This document shows positions 40,841 through 49,650 of a DNA stretch of 64,000 nt, one piece after another. Below the pieces are notes generated by a model. The model had not been told where the DNA came from and searched no databases. It saw only the letters and a program-made list of their open reading frames with translations. Both the position numbers and the translations under genes were made by a program. Within the stretch, counting starts at the first letter, position 1, and each line of letters opens with the position of its first letter. The stretch comes from Deltaproteobacteria bacterium. GTDB lineage: Bacteria; Myxococcota; Myxococcia; SLRQ01. Location: NCBI GenBank assembly GCA_029210625.1, contig JARGFU010000009.1, forward strand, positions 168,118-232,117, written 5' to 3'.

Positions 40841-42547
40841 TTAGCCCGGGGAGAGACCGAGCGCCACGGTGCGGCGCTGCTCGAGGAAGGCCTTGACCCC
40901 CTCGACGATGCCGTCGGCCAGCTCCTCCTGGTAGGCCTTCGTGCCCAGGCGCTTCTCCTCGGTGGGGTTGGAGATGAAGCTGGTCTCGACCAGCACCGCC
41001 GGCATCTTCGCCCCGAGGAGGACGTAGAAGAGCGCCGACTTCACGCCCATGTTGCGCACGTCCGAGTACTTCGCCGAGAGCTCGCTCATCGTCTTGCGCT
41101 GCACCGCGCGCGCCAGGGTCGCCGACTCCTCGACGTTCGAGCGCTTGGCCAGGTCGGCCAGGATCAGCTGCAGGTCCGAGATCGAGCGCTCGGAGGTCTC
41201 GTTCTCCAGGGAGGCGAGGCGCACCGAGTAGCGGTCGCTGGAGACGTCCAGGTAGTAGGTCGAGACGCCCCGCCGGTCCCGCCGGGGGTGGGCGTTGGCG
41301 TGGATCGAGATGAAGAGATCGGCGCCCTCGCCGTTGGCGATGGCGGTGCGGCGCTCCAGGGCCACGAAGCTGTCGTCGTCCCGGGTGAGGACGACCTCCA
41401 GGCCCAGCTTCTCCAGGCGCTGGGCCACCTGCTTCGCCACCTTCAGCGTGACGTCCTTCTCTCGCAGGCCGCCCTTCCCCACCGCTCCGTGGTCCTTGCC
41501 GCCGTGCCCGGCGTCGACCACGACGCGCCGCACCTTGAGCCCGGCCTGCACCGAGAGGGGGATGTCCGGTCCGGCCTTCAGCTTCTGCTCCAGGGTGACG
41601 CCGCTGGCGCGATCGCCCTCGACCCGCACCTCGCGGCTCGCCAGGTTGGCGGGGGCGCCCTCGGCGCGCAGATCGATCACCACCCGATCGGGCTCGGTGA
41701 GGGTGAAGACCCGGGCCTGCTCCTTCCGCACGCCCTTGAGCACCACCCGCACGGTGTCGGGGGAGAACTGGCCCGCGCGGACCGTCTCGACGAGGTCGCC
41801 CTCGACCTCCAGCTCGGCGGGGGCCGCCTCGCCGAGCACCGTCTGCTGCAGATCGACGTAGAAGCGCGCCGGCCGCTCCTTCGCGTCGTCCGGAGGGATC
41901 TCGGCCTGACGGAAGCGGGCCGGACCCGAGAGGTGGAGCACGATCCGGGTCGTCCCCTCCTCGGTGGAGGTCCGCACCTCCCGCAGCTCGACCTTGCCCG
42001 CCACCGCCCGCGCGGCCGCCGGCGCCTTCGGGGCCGGCTTCGGGGCGTGGGCCGCGAGGGCCTTCACCTGCGCCCGCGCCGTCGGTGCCATGTCACCCTT
42101 CGGGTAGCGCTCGGCCGCCGCCGCGAAGTGCAGGTAGGCCTCGCTCGCGTCGCCGCCGTGGGCCAGCAGGATCTCGCCCATCAGGCAGAGGGCGTCGTCG
42201 GCCAGCTTGCTCCTCGGGTGGCGCTCGGCGAGGGCCTCGAAGGCGTCGAGGGCGCGGCGCAGATCCGAGCGCAGGCGGGAGACCTTGTAGAGGGACCAGC
42301 CGAGCTGCCCGGCGTTGTAGAGGGCGTCCGGGGCCCGGGGATGGGAGCGGTGCTCGGCCTCGAAGCGCTCGAAGCCCTCGAGGATCGGCAGGTAGCTGTC
42401 CCGGTAGCGCTGCCTCTTCTCGTCGGCCTTCAGGCCGAGGTAGGCGTCACGCACCATCTGGTACTCGCCCTCCGCGCTCGCCCGGGCGACGCCGGGGCGC
42501 AGCGCGAGGAGCAAGAGGATGGCCAGGAATGCCGCCCGGAGACGCAT
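40841..42547 (-). CDS. N-acetylmuramoyl-L-alanine amidase, AmiC type with N-terminal repeats
   Basis: A 568-residue periplasmic enzyme that cleaves septal peptidoglycan between MurNAc and L-Ala. After the signal peptide come TPR-like repeats (about 25-170, e.g. GEILLAHGGDASEAYLHFAA), an AMIN domain (about 190-300, VELREVRTSTEEGTTRIVLHL) and an Amidase_3 domain (about 345-560). Zinc ligands are seen in DAGHGGKDHGA and SIHANAH, with Glu in LREKDVTLKVA. The TPR segment is an addition to the AMIN-amidase layout and may recruit cell-division partners. It is 11 bases before glnD and 99 after eno. Confidence 0.92.
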   Translation of the reverse strand: MRLRAAFLAILLLLALRPGVARASAEGEYQMVRDAYLGLKADEKRQRYRDSYLPILEGFERFEAEHRSHPRAPDALYNAGQLGWSLYKVSRLRSDLRRALDAFEALAERHPRSKLADDALCLMGEILLAHGGDASEAYLHFAAAAERYPKGDMAPTARAQVKALAAHAPKPAPKAPAAARAVAGKVELREVRTSTEEGTTRIVLHLSGPARFRQAEIPPDDAKERPARFYVDLQQTVLGEAAPAELEVEGDLVETVRAGQFSPDTVRVVLKGVRKEQARVFTLTEPDRVVIDLRAEGAPANLASREVRVEGDRASGVTLEQKLKAGPDIPLSVQAGLKVRRVVVDAGHGGKDHGAVGKGGLREKDVTLKVAKQVAQRLEKLGLEVVLTRDDDSFVALERRTAIANGEGADLFISIHANAHPRRDRRGVSTYYLDVSSDRYSVRLASLENETSERSISDLQLILADLAKRSNVEESATLARAVQRKTMSELSAKYSDVRNMGVKSALFYVLLGAKMPAVLVETSFISNPTEEKRLGTKAYQEELADGIVEGVKAFLEQRRTVALGLSPG

Positions 42548-42646
42548 GCCCCGAAACTCGCACGGAGATCCGGGGTGCGCAAAATTATGGTCACTTTCCC
42601 GCCCCGGGTGGCCCGAGGTGGTACTCGCGGCGCCGCCCGCCGACAG

Positions 42647-43998
<1,352 letters not shown>

Positions 43999-44084
43999 GG
44001 CGTCGAGACCCACCCCGCGTCACCTCCCGTCGGTGCGCGGCTCGCCCGGACTATGCGCGAGGGTGCGGGTGAAGCACCGGTCGT

Positions 44085-44267
44085 CTAGGCGGAGTAGTCG
44101 ATGATGACCACGCCCCGATCCCGCTCGCCCTCTTCCGGGTCGGACGACTCGGGCCGGGCCGGAGCCTCGTCGCCGGGGATCGGCAGCCGCGGTTGCGGCC
44201 GCTCGGCCTCCCGACGTCGGGCCTCTTCCCGTCGCCGAATCTCCTCGATGATGAAGGTGTCGAGCAT
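44085..44267 (-). CDS. Conserved-looking small protein, 60 residues
   Basis: A small acidic/basic protein starting MLDTFIIEEIRRREEARRRE and ending GVVIIDYSA. A hydrophobic N-terminal turn, a charged helix, a Pro-rich middle (RPQPRLPIPGD) and a short hydrophobic C-terminal strand are visible. I recall similar MLDTFIIE...VIIID proteins in other deltaproteobacteria but cannot name a function. The start at 44267 fits that pattern; the frame is open upstream without homology. The ribosome binding site is weak (GAAG). It is alone between eno and a 354-base gap, so it probably has its own promoter. Confidence 0.65.
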   Translation of the reverse strand: MLDTFIIEEIRRREEARRREAERPQPRLPIPGDEAPARPESSDPEEGERDRGVVIIDYSA

Positions 44268-44621
44268 GGCTTCTTCGCTTCGTGCAGGTGGGGAAAGCTG
44301 CGACCCCCTGGGCGCTCCCCGGGAGGACACCACTTCCCACCTATTCCCTATGCAAGATCCGCAGCCAACTCCCGGTCTCTAACTCGATCTACGCTCGCTG
44401 CAGAAAAAAGATCCCCGAATTCGGCACAGATAGCGATGAAAGAGCCGATGATCACGGCGCGGCGCGTCAGACCCCACCTGGGCCCCCGAGGGCCCAAAAA
44501 CGTGGCATTTCCTGCACAGCGCGTCCGAATTTCGTCACTCCGGGTCACAACCACAACCTAGCCTCTTCCGGGCAGAGAGCAACTCTCTCACCCTCGGGGT
44601 GGCCCGAAGTGATCGCCCTTC
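44268..44621. other. Gene-free 354-base gap with an inverted repeat
   Basis: Less GC-rich than its surroundings. It probably holds the promoter of the 60-residue gene, though no convincing -35/-10 pair is seen. An inverted repeat TGGGCCC-CCGA-GGGCCCA lies at 44479-44496, and an A5 run follows on the plus strand, the wrong side for a terminator on either strand. A 68-codon minus-strand ORF (44348-44554) has no ribosome binding site and no recognisable features. Confidence 0.5.
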
Positions 44622-45056
44622 CTAGGTGGCGGCGCGCTCGATCCGCCGCTTGAAGGCCTCGAGGGTCGAGGGTAGCTGCTCGGCGGCCAGCCGGTTGGTG
44701 ATCGACTCGGGCACGATCGCTCCGAGGGCCAGGGCGATCCGGTAGGTCGCCCGGGTGCGGCCCTCGCCGAGGGCCTGGAGCCGCCAGCCCCCCTCGTTGC
44801 GCTTCATGAAGTCGCCCTTCACGAGGGTCCAGTCCATCCGCTCGGGTGGCGCGAGAGAGAAGTCGAGGGTGTAGCGGATCCGCTTGAGGATCTGCAGCTC
44901 GAAGCTGGCCCGGACGCCGGTCTCACCCTCGCGGGAGTCGATCCGGGCCTCCTGCATGTCGGCCAGGAACTCGGGGTAGGCCTCGAAGTCGGTGATGACC
45001 TGCCAGACCCTCTCGAGGCCGGCGTCGATCTCGATGCTGCGCTCTGCCCATGCCAT
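44622..45056 (-). CDS. SRPBCC/START-type lipid- or ligand-binding protein
   Basis: A 144-residue protein of the polyketide cyclase/dehydrase (coenzyme Q-binding Coq10-like) type. It opens with ERSIEIDAGLERVWQVITDFEAYPEFL, shown by the key VWQVITDFEAYPEFL, the usual helix after strand one. The rest alternates strands (RASFELQILKRIRYTLDFSL, ATYRIALALG) and ends in a long helix (LPSTLEAFKRRIERA). Such folds form a ligand cavity; the ligand is unknown. It is the last gene of the operon, 22 bases after glpX. Confidence 0.85.
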   Translation of the reverse strand: MAWAERSIEIDAGLERVWQVITDFEAYPEFLADMQEARIDSREGETGVRASFELQILKRIRYTLDFSLAPPERMDWTLVKGDFMKRNEGGWRLQALGEGRTRATYRIALALGAIVPESITNRLAAEQLPSTLEAFKRRIERAAT

Positions 45057-45078
45057 GACGCTCTCCTCCCCTCGCCCG

Positions 45079-46038
45079 CTACCCGTAGAAGGGCTCGCGG
45101 TCGAAGGTGTGCTCGGTCTCGATGAAGCGGACGGTCCCGGAGGCCAGGCGCATGACCACCGAGTGGGTGGAGGCCCCCCGGGCCCGGAAGCGCACGCCCC
45201 GGAGGAGGTCGCCGGTGGTCACGCCGGTGGCGGCGAAGACCACGTTGTCGCCGGCCAGCTCCTCGACGCGGTAGATCCGATCGAGGCCCCCGAGGGCGTC
45301 GGTCTCCGCCCGGGTCACCTCGTCGTGAGGCAACAGGCGCCCCTGCAGATCTCCCCCGGCGCAGCGGACGGCGGCGGCGGCGGCGATCCCCTCCTGGGCG
45401 CCCCCGATCCCCATGAGCACGTCGATCCCCGAGTGGGGGGTGCAGGTGGCCACCGCCCCGGCCACGTCGCCGTCCTGGATGAGGCGCATCCGGGCGCCGG
45501 CCCGCCGGATCTGCTCGACCAGCTCCTCGTGCCGCGGGCGGTCGAGGATGCAGACCGTGAGGTCGTCGATGTAGACCCCCTTCGCGTCGGCGATCCGCCG
45601 CAGGTTGTCGATCGGGGGGAGGGAGAGATCGATCGCGCCGCGCGCCCGGGGGCCGACCGCGATCTTCTCCATGTAGGTGGCCGGTGCCCGGAGGAACTGC
45701 CCCGCCGGGGCCAGCGCCACCACCGAGATGGCGTTCGGCAGGCCGGTCGCGCAGAGGCGCCGGCCCTCGAGGGCGTCGATCACCACGTCCATCCGCGGCG
45801 CGCCGTTCTCCACGCCCTCGCCCAGCGTGGCGCCGACGGAGAGGGCGCCGTCCACGAGGCCCCGGCTCTCTCCGATGACCACCTCTCCGGCGATCTCGAC
45901 CGAGGCGAAGGCCTTGCGCACCGCGCCGATGGCGGCGGAGTCGCAGGCGTCGGCGTCGCCGCGGCCCATGAGGCGGGCGGAGGCCAGGGCGGCAGCCTCG
46001 GTCACCCGGACGACTTCCAGTGCGAGATTCCTCTCCAT
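45079..46038 (-). CDS. glpX: Class II fructose-1,6-bisphosphatase
   Basis: Gluconeogenic phosphatase making fructose 6-phosphate. It has 319 residues as in GlpX. Motifs are MERNLALEVVRVTEAAALAS (N-terminus), IGESRGLVDGAL with metal-binding acids, APRMDVVIDALEGRRLCA and GIGGAQEGIAAAAAVRCAGG. GlpX is metal-dependent and unrelated to class I FBPase. The gene lies between a thioesterase gene (16 bases upstream) and the SRPBCC gene, downstream of hom in one operon. No phosphofructokinase gene is nearby. Confidence 0.95.
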   Translation of the reverse strand: MERNLALEVVRVTEAAALASARLMGRGDADACDSAAIGAVRKAFASVEIAGEVVIGESRGLVDGALSVGATLGEGVENGAPRMDVVIDALEGRRLCATGLPNAISVVALAPAGQFLRAPATYMEKIAVGPRARGAIDLSLPPIDNLRRIADAKGVYIDDLTVCILDRPRHEELVEQIRRAGARMRLIQDGDVAGAVATCTPHSGIDVLMGIGGAQEGIAAAAAVRCAGGDLQGRLLPHDEVTRAETDALGGLDRIYRVEELAGDNVVFAATGVTTGDLLRGVRFRARGASTHSVVMRLASGTVRFIETEHTFDREPFYG

Positions 46039-46054
46039 GGCTTCCCTCTCTAGT

Positions 46055-46474
46055 TCACTCTCCCCGGGCCGTCAGGAGGGCCGCGCGCAGCCGGTCGGGC
46101 AGGCGCCGCAGGCGCCCCCCCTCCCCCAGGCAGGCGTGCACCGTGTGGCCCGAGACCAGGAGCGTGTCGTCGGCGCTGCGGTAGAGCTCGTAGTCGAAGC
46201 GCAGCTGCACCCGGCCCACGCTGGAGACCCAGGTGTCGAGGCGGAGCAGATCGTCGTAGCGGGCGGGCTCCTGGTAGCGCGCCTGCGCCTCGACCACCGG
46301 GAGGATGAAGCCCTCGGCCTCCACCTCGCGGTAGGGGATCTCCCGGGCGCGGCAGAGCTCGTTGCGGCCCACCTCGAAGAAGCGGAAGTAGTTCGCGTAG
46401 TAGACGACGCCCATCTGATCGGTGTCGCCGTAGATCACGCGGATCGGATGCGACACCCGGGAGGGGGCGCTCAT
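46055..46474 (-). CDS. YbgC-like acyl-CoA thioesterase
   Basis: A 139-residue single-hotdog-fold thioesterase of the 4HBT/YbgC group. The diagnostic N-terminal segment is VIYGDTDQMGVVYYANYFRFFE, whose catalytic Asp is in YGDTDQMG. The start at 46474 forms an ATGA overlap with the hom stop; a longer frame through hom is not homologous. Substrates of the group are short acyl-CoAs, and some members act near the Tol-Pal system, though no tol gene is here. Confidence 0.88.
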   Translation of the reverse strand: MSAPSRVSHPIRVIYGDTDQMGVVYYANYFRFFEVGRNELCRAREIPYREVEAEGFILPVVEAQARYQEPARYDDLLRLDTWVSSVGRVQLRFDYELYRSADDTLLVSGHTVHACLGEGGRLRRLPDRLRAALLTARGE

Positions 46475-47793
46475 CCCTCGTCCTCCGGGAGGATCCAGAG
46501 CCGCCGGGGCGGCGCCGCCAGGAAGGGCAGCGCGGCGATGGCCGAGATCGCGCGGGCCAGGTCCCCCTCGAGGCAGGGGTGGGTGATCACGACCACCGGC
46601 ACCGGGCGGGGGTCGCCCGGGGAGTGGCGCGACTGCTCGACCGCCGAGAGGGAGACCCCGGCGTCGCCCAGGGCCGTGGCGAGGCTCCCGAGGACCCCGG
46701 GGCGATCCTCGACCTCGAAGTGGAGGTAGGCCGCGGCGCGGTGCTCCCCGGGCGGCAGGAGGCGGGCCTCCTGCATCTCGGTGTCCCGCACCGAGCGGGC
46801 CGGCACGCGGCCGGCGGTCCCCAGCCGGAGGTTGCGGGCGCACTCGACGAGATCCGACACCACCGCCGAGCCGGTGGGCAGGCTGCCCGCGCCGGCGCCG
46901 ACCAGCAGGCTGCTCCCGAGGGCCTGGGCCTGCAGCATCACCGCGTTGTCCGCCCCCCGCACCGCGGCGAGGGGGGAGCGCACCGGCACCAGGGTCGGGC
47001 GCACCGCCAGGGCCAGCCGACCGTCCTCGCCCCGGGTGGCGGTGGCCAGCAGCTTCACCATCTGCCGGCGCTCGCGGGCCTCCTGCACGTCGGCCCGGGC
47101 GATGCCGGTGATGCCGACGGTGGGGATGTCGCCCGGATGGACCCGCACCCCGAAGCCGATGGCGGCCAGGAGCGCCAGCTTCTCGGCCGCGTCCCGCCCC
47201 TCGACGTCGGAGCTGGGGTCGGCCTCGGCGTAGCCGGCGGCCTGCGCCCCCGCGATGGCCTCCTCGAGCGCGCAGTCCTCGTTCCACATCCGATCGAGGA
47301 TGTAGTTGGTCGTGCCGTTGAGGATGGCGGTGATCCCCTCGAGGCGATCGGAGGCCAGCCCCTCCCGCAGGGTGCGGATCACCGGCAGGCCGCCGCCGAC
47401 CGCCGCCTCGTAGAAGACGTCGAGGGCCTTCTCCCGGGCCAGCGCGAAGATCTCGTCACCGTGGTGAGCCAGCAGGGTCTTGTTGGCGGTCACCACGTGC
47501 TTGCCCCGGGAGAGGGCGCCGAGGACGGCCTCCCGGGCCGTGTCGGTGCCGCCCATCACCTCGACGACGATCTGGATCCGGGGATCGTCGAGGACGGCGG
47601 CGAGGTCGGTGGTGAGCTCCAGCCCCTCGAGCTCGAGCTCCCGGGGCCGCTGCGCGTCTCGCACCAGCACCTTCCGGATGACCGGCCGCGCTCCCAGGCG
47701 CGCCTCGATCTCGGCGCCGTGGGAGCGCAGGATGTGGAGGACGCCCGAGCCGACGTTGCCGAGCCCGAGCAGTCCGATGGAGATCTCGCTCAT
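46471..47793 (-). CDS. hom: Homoserine dehydrogenase
   Basis: Reduces aspartate semialdehyde to homoserine, at the branch to Thr, Met and Ile. It has 440 residues. The NAD(P) site is GLGNVGSGVL (about 10-19). The catalytic part includes AAVGGGLPVIRTLREGLASD and the substrate region NGTTNYILDRM, with YAEADPSSDVEGRDAAEKL. A C-terminal ACT domain (about 355-435, VEDRPGVLGSLATALGDAG) suggests amino-acid feedback control. It overlaps both neighbours as ATGA, so translation is coupled to the lipoprotein and the thioesterase genes. Confidence 0.96.
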   Translation of the reverse strand: MSEISIGLLGLGNVGSGVLHILRSHGAEIEARLGARPVIRKVLVRDAQRPRELELEGLELTTDLAAVLDDPRIQIVVEVMGGTDTAREAVLGALSRGKHVVTANKTLLAHHGDEIFALAREKALDVFYEAAVGGGLPVIRTLREGLASDRLEGITAILNGTTNYILDRMWNEDCALEEAIAGAQAAGYAEADPSSDVEGRDAAEKLALLAAIGFGVRVHPGDIPTVGITGIARADVQEARERRQMVKLLATATRGEDGRLALAVRPTLVPVRSPLAAVRGADNAVMLQAQALGSSLLVGAGAGSLPTGSAVVSDLVECARNLRLGTAGRVPARSVRDTEMQEARLLPPGEHRAAAYLHFEVEDRPGVLGSLATALGDAGVSLSAVEQSRHSPGDPRPVPVVVITHPCLEGDLARAISAIAALPFLAAPPRRLWILPEDEG

Positions 47794-48392
47794 GGCGTGG
47801 CGGTGGCCGGCAGCTCGTAGCGCACCAGCTGCAGGGAGGCGGCGGGCACTCTGCCCCTCCCCTGCACCTCGGCCCAGGTCTCGAAGCGCACCAGCCCGAC
47901 CTCCGGGCAGTAGACGTCACGCTTGAAGAGCAGGGTCGAGGCGTCCTGCCGGTTCTCCGCCAGCACCACCACGCAGCCCTCGAAGTTGCCGGCCGGCGTG
48001 GTCTGCCGCACCCCGACGTTCTCGATCTGGTAGCGCTCCGTGCTGCTCACGCTCACCACCGAGTTCCAGCGGGTGCCCTTCACCAGGGGACCCTTGAGGA
48101 GGTAGCGGGCCGGGCTGCGCAGGCCGTCGCCGTCGAACTGATAGCGCTCGCTCTCGCTGTCCACGAACCAGCCGGCGTCCTCGCTGACCACCGAGACGCT
48201 GCGGCTCACCTTCTGGCCCAGGAGGGTCCCCTCGTAGTGCCAGGTGTTCCCGACGGCGAGGGGAAAGAAGGGCTCGACGCTCGCACGGGCCGGCGCGCCC
48301 ACCTGCTCCTCGGCGGCCGGCGCGTGCGCGCAGGCTCCGGCCAGCATCAGGGTGATCCCGAGCAGGGCCAGCGTGGCGGGCGCGCGCTTCAT
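47790..48392 (-). CDS. Hypothetical lipoprotein with FPLAVGNTW motif
   Basis: A 200-residue lipoprotein with lipobox LAGAC (Cys about 21). It is beta-rich after residue 45. FFPLAVGNTWHYEG near 44 is a segment shared by many Myxococcota lipoproteins of unknown function, and the C-terminal half continues with strands (WNSVVSVSSTERYQIENVG, VGLVRFETWAEV). No catalytic residues are evident. The start at 48392 overlaps the HARE-HTH stop as ATGA, and the stop overlaps the hom start the same way. Confidence 0.78.
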   Translation of the reverse strand: MKRAPATLALLGITLMLAGACAHAPAAEEQVGAPARASVEPFFPLAVGNTWHYEGTLLGQKVSRSVSVVSEDAGWFVDSESERYQFDGDGLRSPARYLLKGPLVKGTRWNSVVSVSSTERYQIENVGVRQTTPAGNFEGCVVVLAENRQDASTLLFKRDVYCPEVGLVRFETWAEVQGRGRVPAASLQLVRYELPATATP

Positions 48393-49579
48393 TCCTCGTC
48401 TCCCCGGAAGAGGCGCAGGGCGGTCTCGTCGACCGTGACCCGCTCCTCGTAGGCGTAGCGGACACCGACGCCGAGCTTCAGGCAGAGCTCGGCGAGGGCG
48501 GTGCCGTCCAGGATCAACACCGTCGGGCGGGAGGCGTCCTCGGCCTGCGCCCGCGCGGCGGAGCTCGCCTTGCCGCGGCTCACCAGGACCCCGATGCTGG
48601 CGCCGTTGCCGGCCTGCTCCGCCCGCAGCTGCTCGATGTCGTCGACCCGCAGGTCGCCGCTGCCGTGGTCCACCCGGATGGCGATCCGGATCCGCGCGGC
48701 GCCGAAGGCCACCTTGGCGGTGAAGAGGGGCGAGCCGTCGGCGGCCCGGGAGGCGGTCCTGAAGCCCTCGAGCCCCATCCGCATCCCGAGGGCCCGCACC
48801 ACGCCCTCGAGCTCGTCGCCGTGGAGCTTGCGCAGGAAGGGCACCAGCTGCCGGACGGCCTGCCGGCTCTGCTCCTCGTTGCGCCGGGGGCGCGGATCTT
48901 CCGGCGGACCGGCGTCGTTGAGGGGCGGCCGCAGGGTGATGCGATCGCCCTCGAGCTCGAAGGTGCCGGCGAGGCCGGCCGCGAGGGCCCGCTCGGTGTC
49001 GGCAGCGGCCAGGGTGCGCAGCCCATCGATGTCGGTCGGGAAGCCCTCGGGCAGGTTCTCCTGCCGGGGGATCGCGTCCGCGATGTAGAGCAGATCGATC
49101 GGGCCTCCGCCGACCTCGCGCACCAGGGCGACCAGCGCCTCGATCTGCGTCTCGCCCTCCCGTGCGCGGCGGCGCCGGCGGCGCGAGCGCGCGCGGGCCT
49201 GCTTCTCGATGGTGTCCCAGCGTCCGGTGCGCTCGGCCTCGGAGGCCAGCCGCGCCTCCTTCAGGGGCATGGGGTTGCGCTCGGGTCCGCGCAGGGGCGG
49301 CCCCTCCCCTCGATCGGGGGAGAGGATCTCCTCGACGGCCTCGGGGACGTGGGTGAGCCCCCAGGAGGCCAGCCCGAAGATGCCGGCCTCGGTGGCCACC
49401 AGCTCTCCCGGCGGCTCGCGCGAGGCCATGGCGGCCAGGCGCGATCGCATGACGGATTCGGGCAGGCGCCCGGTGTGGGAGAGCAGGTCCTTTTCGAGGG
49501 CCGCGGCAGTGATGGCCTCGAAGTGCATCGGCTCTCCGGCGGCACGTAGAACTTCCAGAGCGGCTTCGTAGTAAGTCAT
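48389..49579 (-). CDS. HARE-HTH protein with Mrr-like degenerate nuclease domain
   Basis: A 396-residue protein. Residues about 2-75 form a HARE-HTH domain (YYEAALEVLRAAGEPMHFEAI opens it), a winged helix linked to DNA modification or restriction and to ASXL. A basic segment (RARSRRRRRRAR, about 128-140) and a central helical part follow. The last 100 residues look like the restriction-endonuclease (Mrr) fold: ARIRIAIRVDHGSGDLRVDDI, GASIGVLVSRG and VLILDGTALAELCLKLGVGV. The QxK catalytic pair of active Mrr is not seen, so activity is doubtful. It leads an operon of unrelated housekeeping genes. Confidence 0.7.
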   Translation of the reverse strand: MTYYEAALEVLRAAGEPMHFEAITAAALEKDLLSHTGRLPESVMRSRLAAMASREPPGELVATEAGIFGLASWGLTHVPEAVEEILSPDRGEGPPLRGPERNPMPLKEARLASEAERTGRWDTIEKQARARSRRRRRRAREGETQIEALVALVREVGGGPIDLLYIADAIPRQENLPEGFPTDIDGLRTLAAADTERALAAGLAGTFELEGDRITLRPPLNDAGPPEDPRPRRNEEQSRQAVRQLVPFLRKLHGDELEGVVRALGMRMGLEGFRTASRAADGSPLFTAKVAFGAARIRIAIRVDHGSGDLRVDDIEQLRAEQAGNGASIGVLVSRGKASSAARAQAEDASRPTVLILDGTALAELCLKLGVGVRYAYEERVTVDETALRLFRGDEE

Positions 49580-49588
49580 GGGCGGGGG

Positions 49589-49617
49589 AATCTAGACCAG
49601 GCTCGACCCTTTGTGGA
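49589..49617 (-). promoter_or_regulatory. Promoter candidate for the HARE-HTH operon, near-leaderless
   Basis: Minus-strand -10 TAGATT (49594-49589) sits 9 bases before ATG 49579, with -35 TCCACA at 17 bases. Transcription would start within about 3 bases of the ATG, and no ribosome binding site is seen, which suggests a leaderless mRNA. Confidence 0.4.
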
Positions 49618-49650
49618 GCTTCGAGACACTCGGGTACCCTCGGGGCTCCC

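Noticed and set aside
37233..40844. 1203-codon ORF on the plus strand
   Set aside because: It is antisense to glnD and the coiled-coil gene, both with clear protein features. The product is a Gly/Leu/Val/Arg-biased shadow typical of high-GC DNA.
44479..44496. Hairpin with an A5 run as a terminator
   Set aside because: The A-run follows on the plus strand, so on either strand no U-tract follows the stem.
44348..44554. 68-codon ORF in the gap
   Set aside because: No ribosome binding site, no recognisable features and no neighbour in an operon with it.
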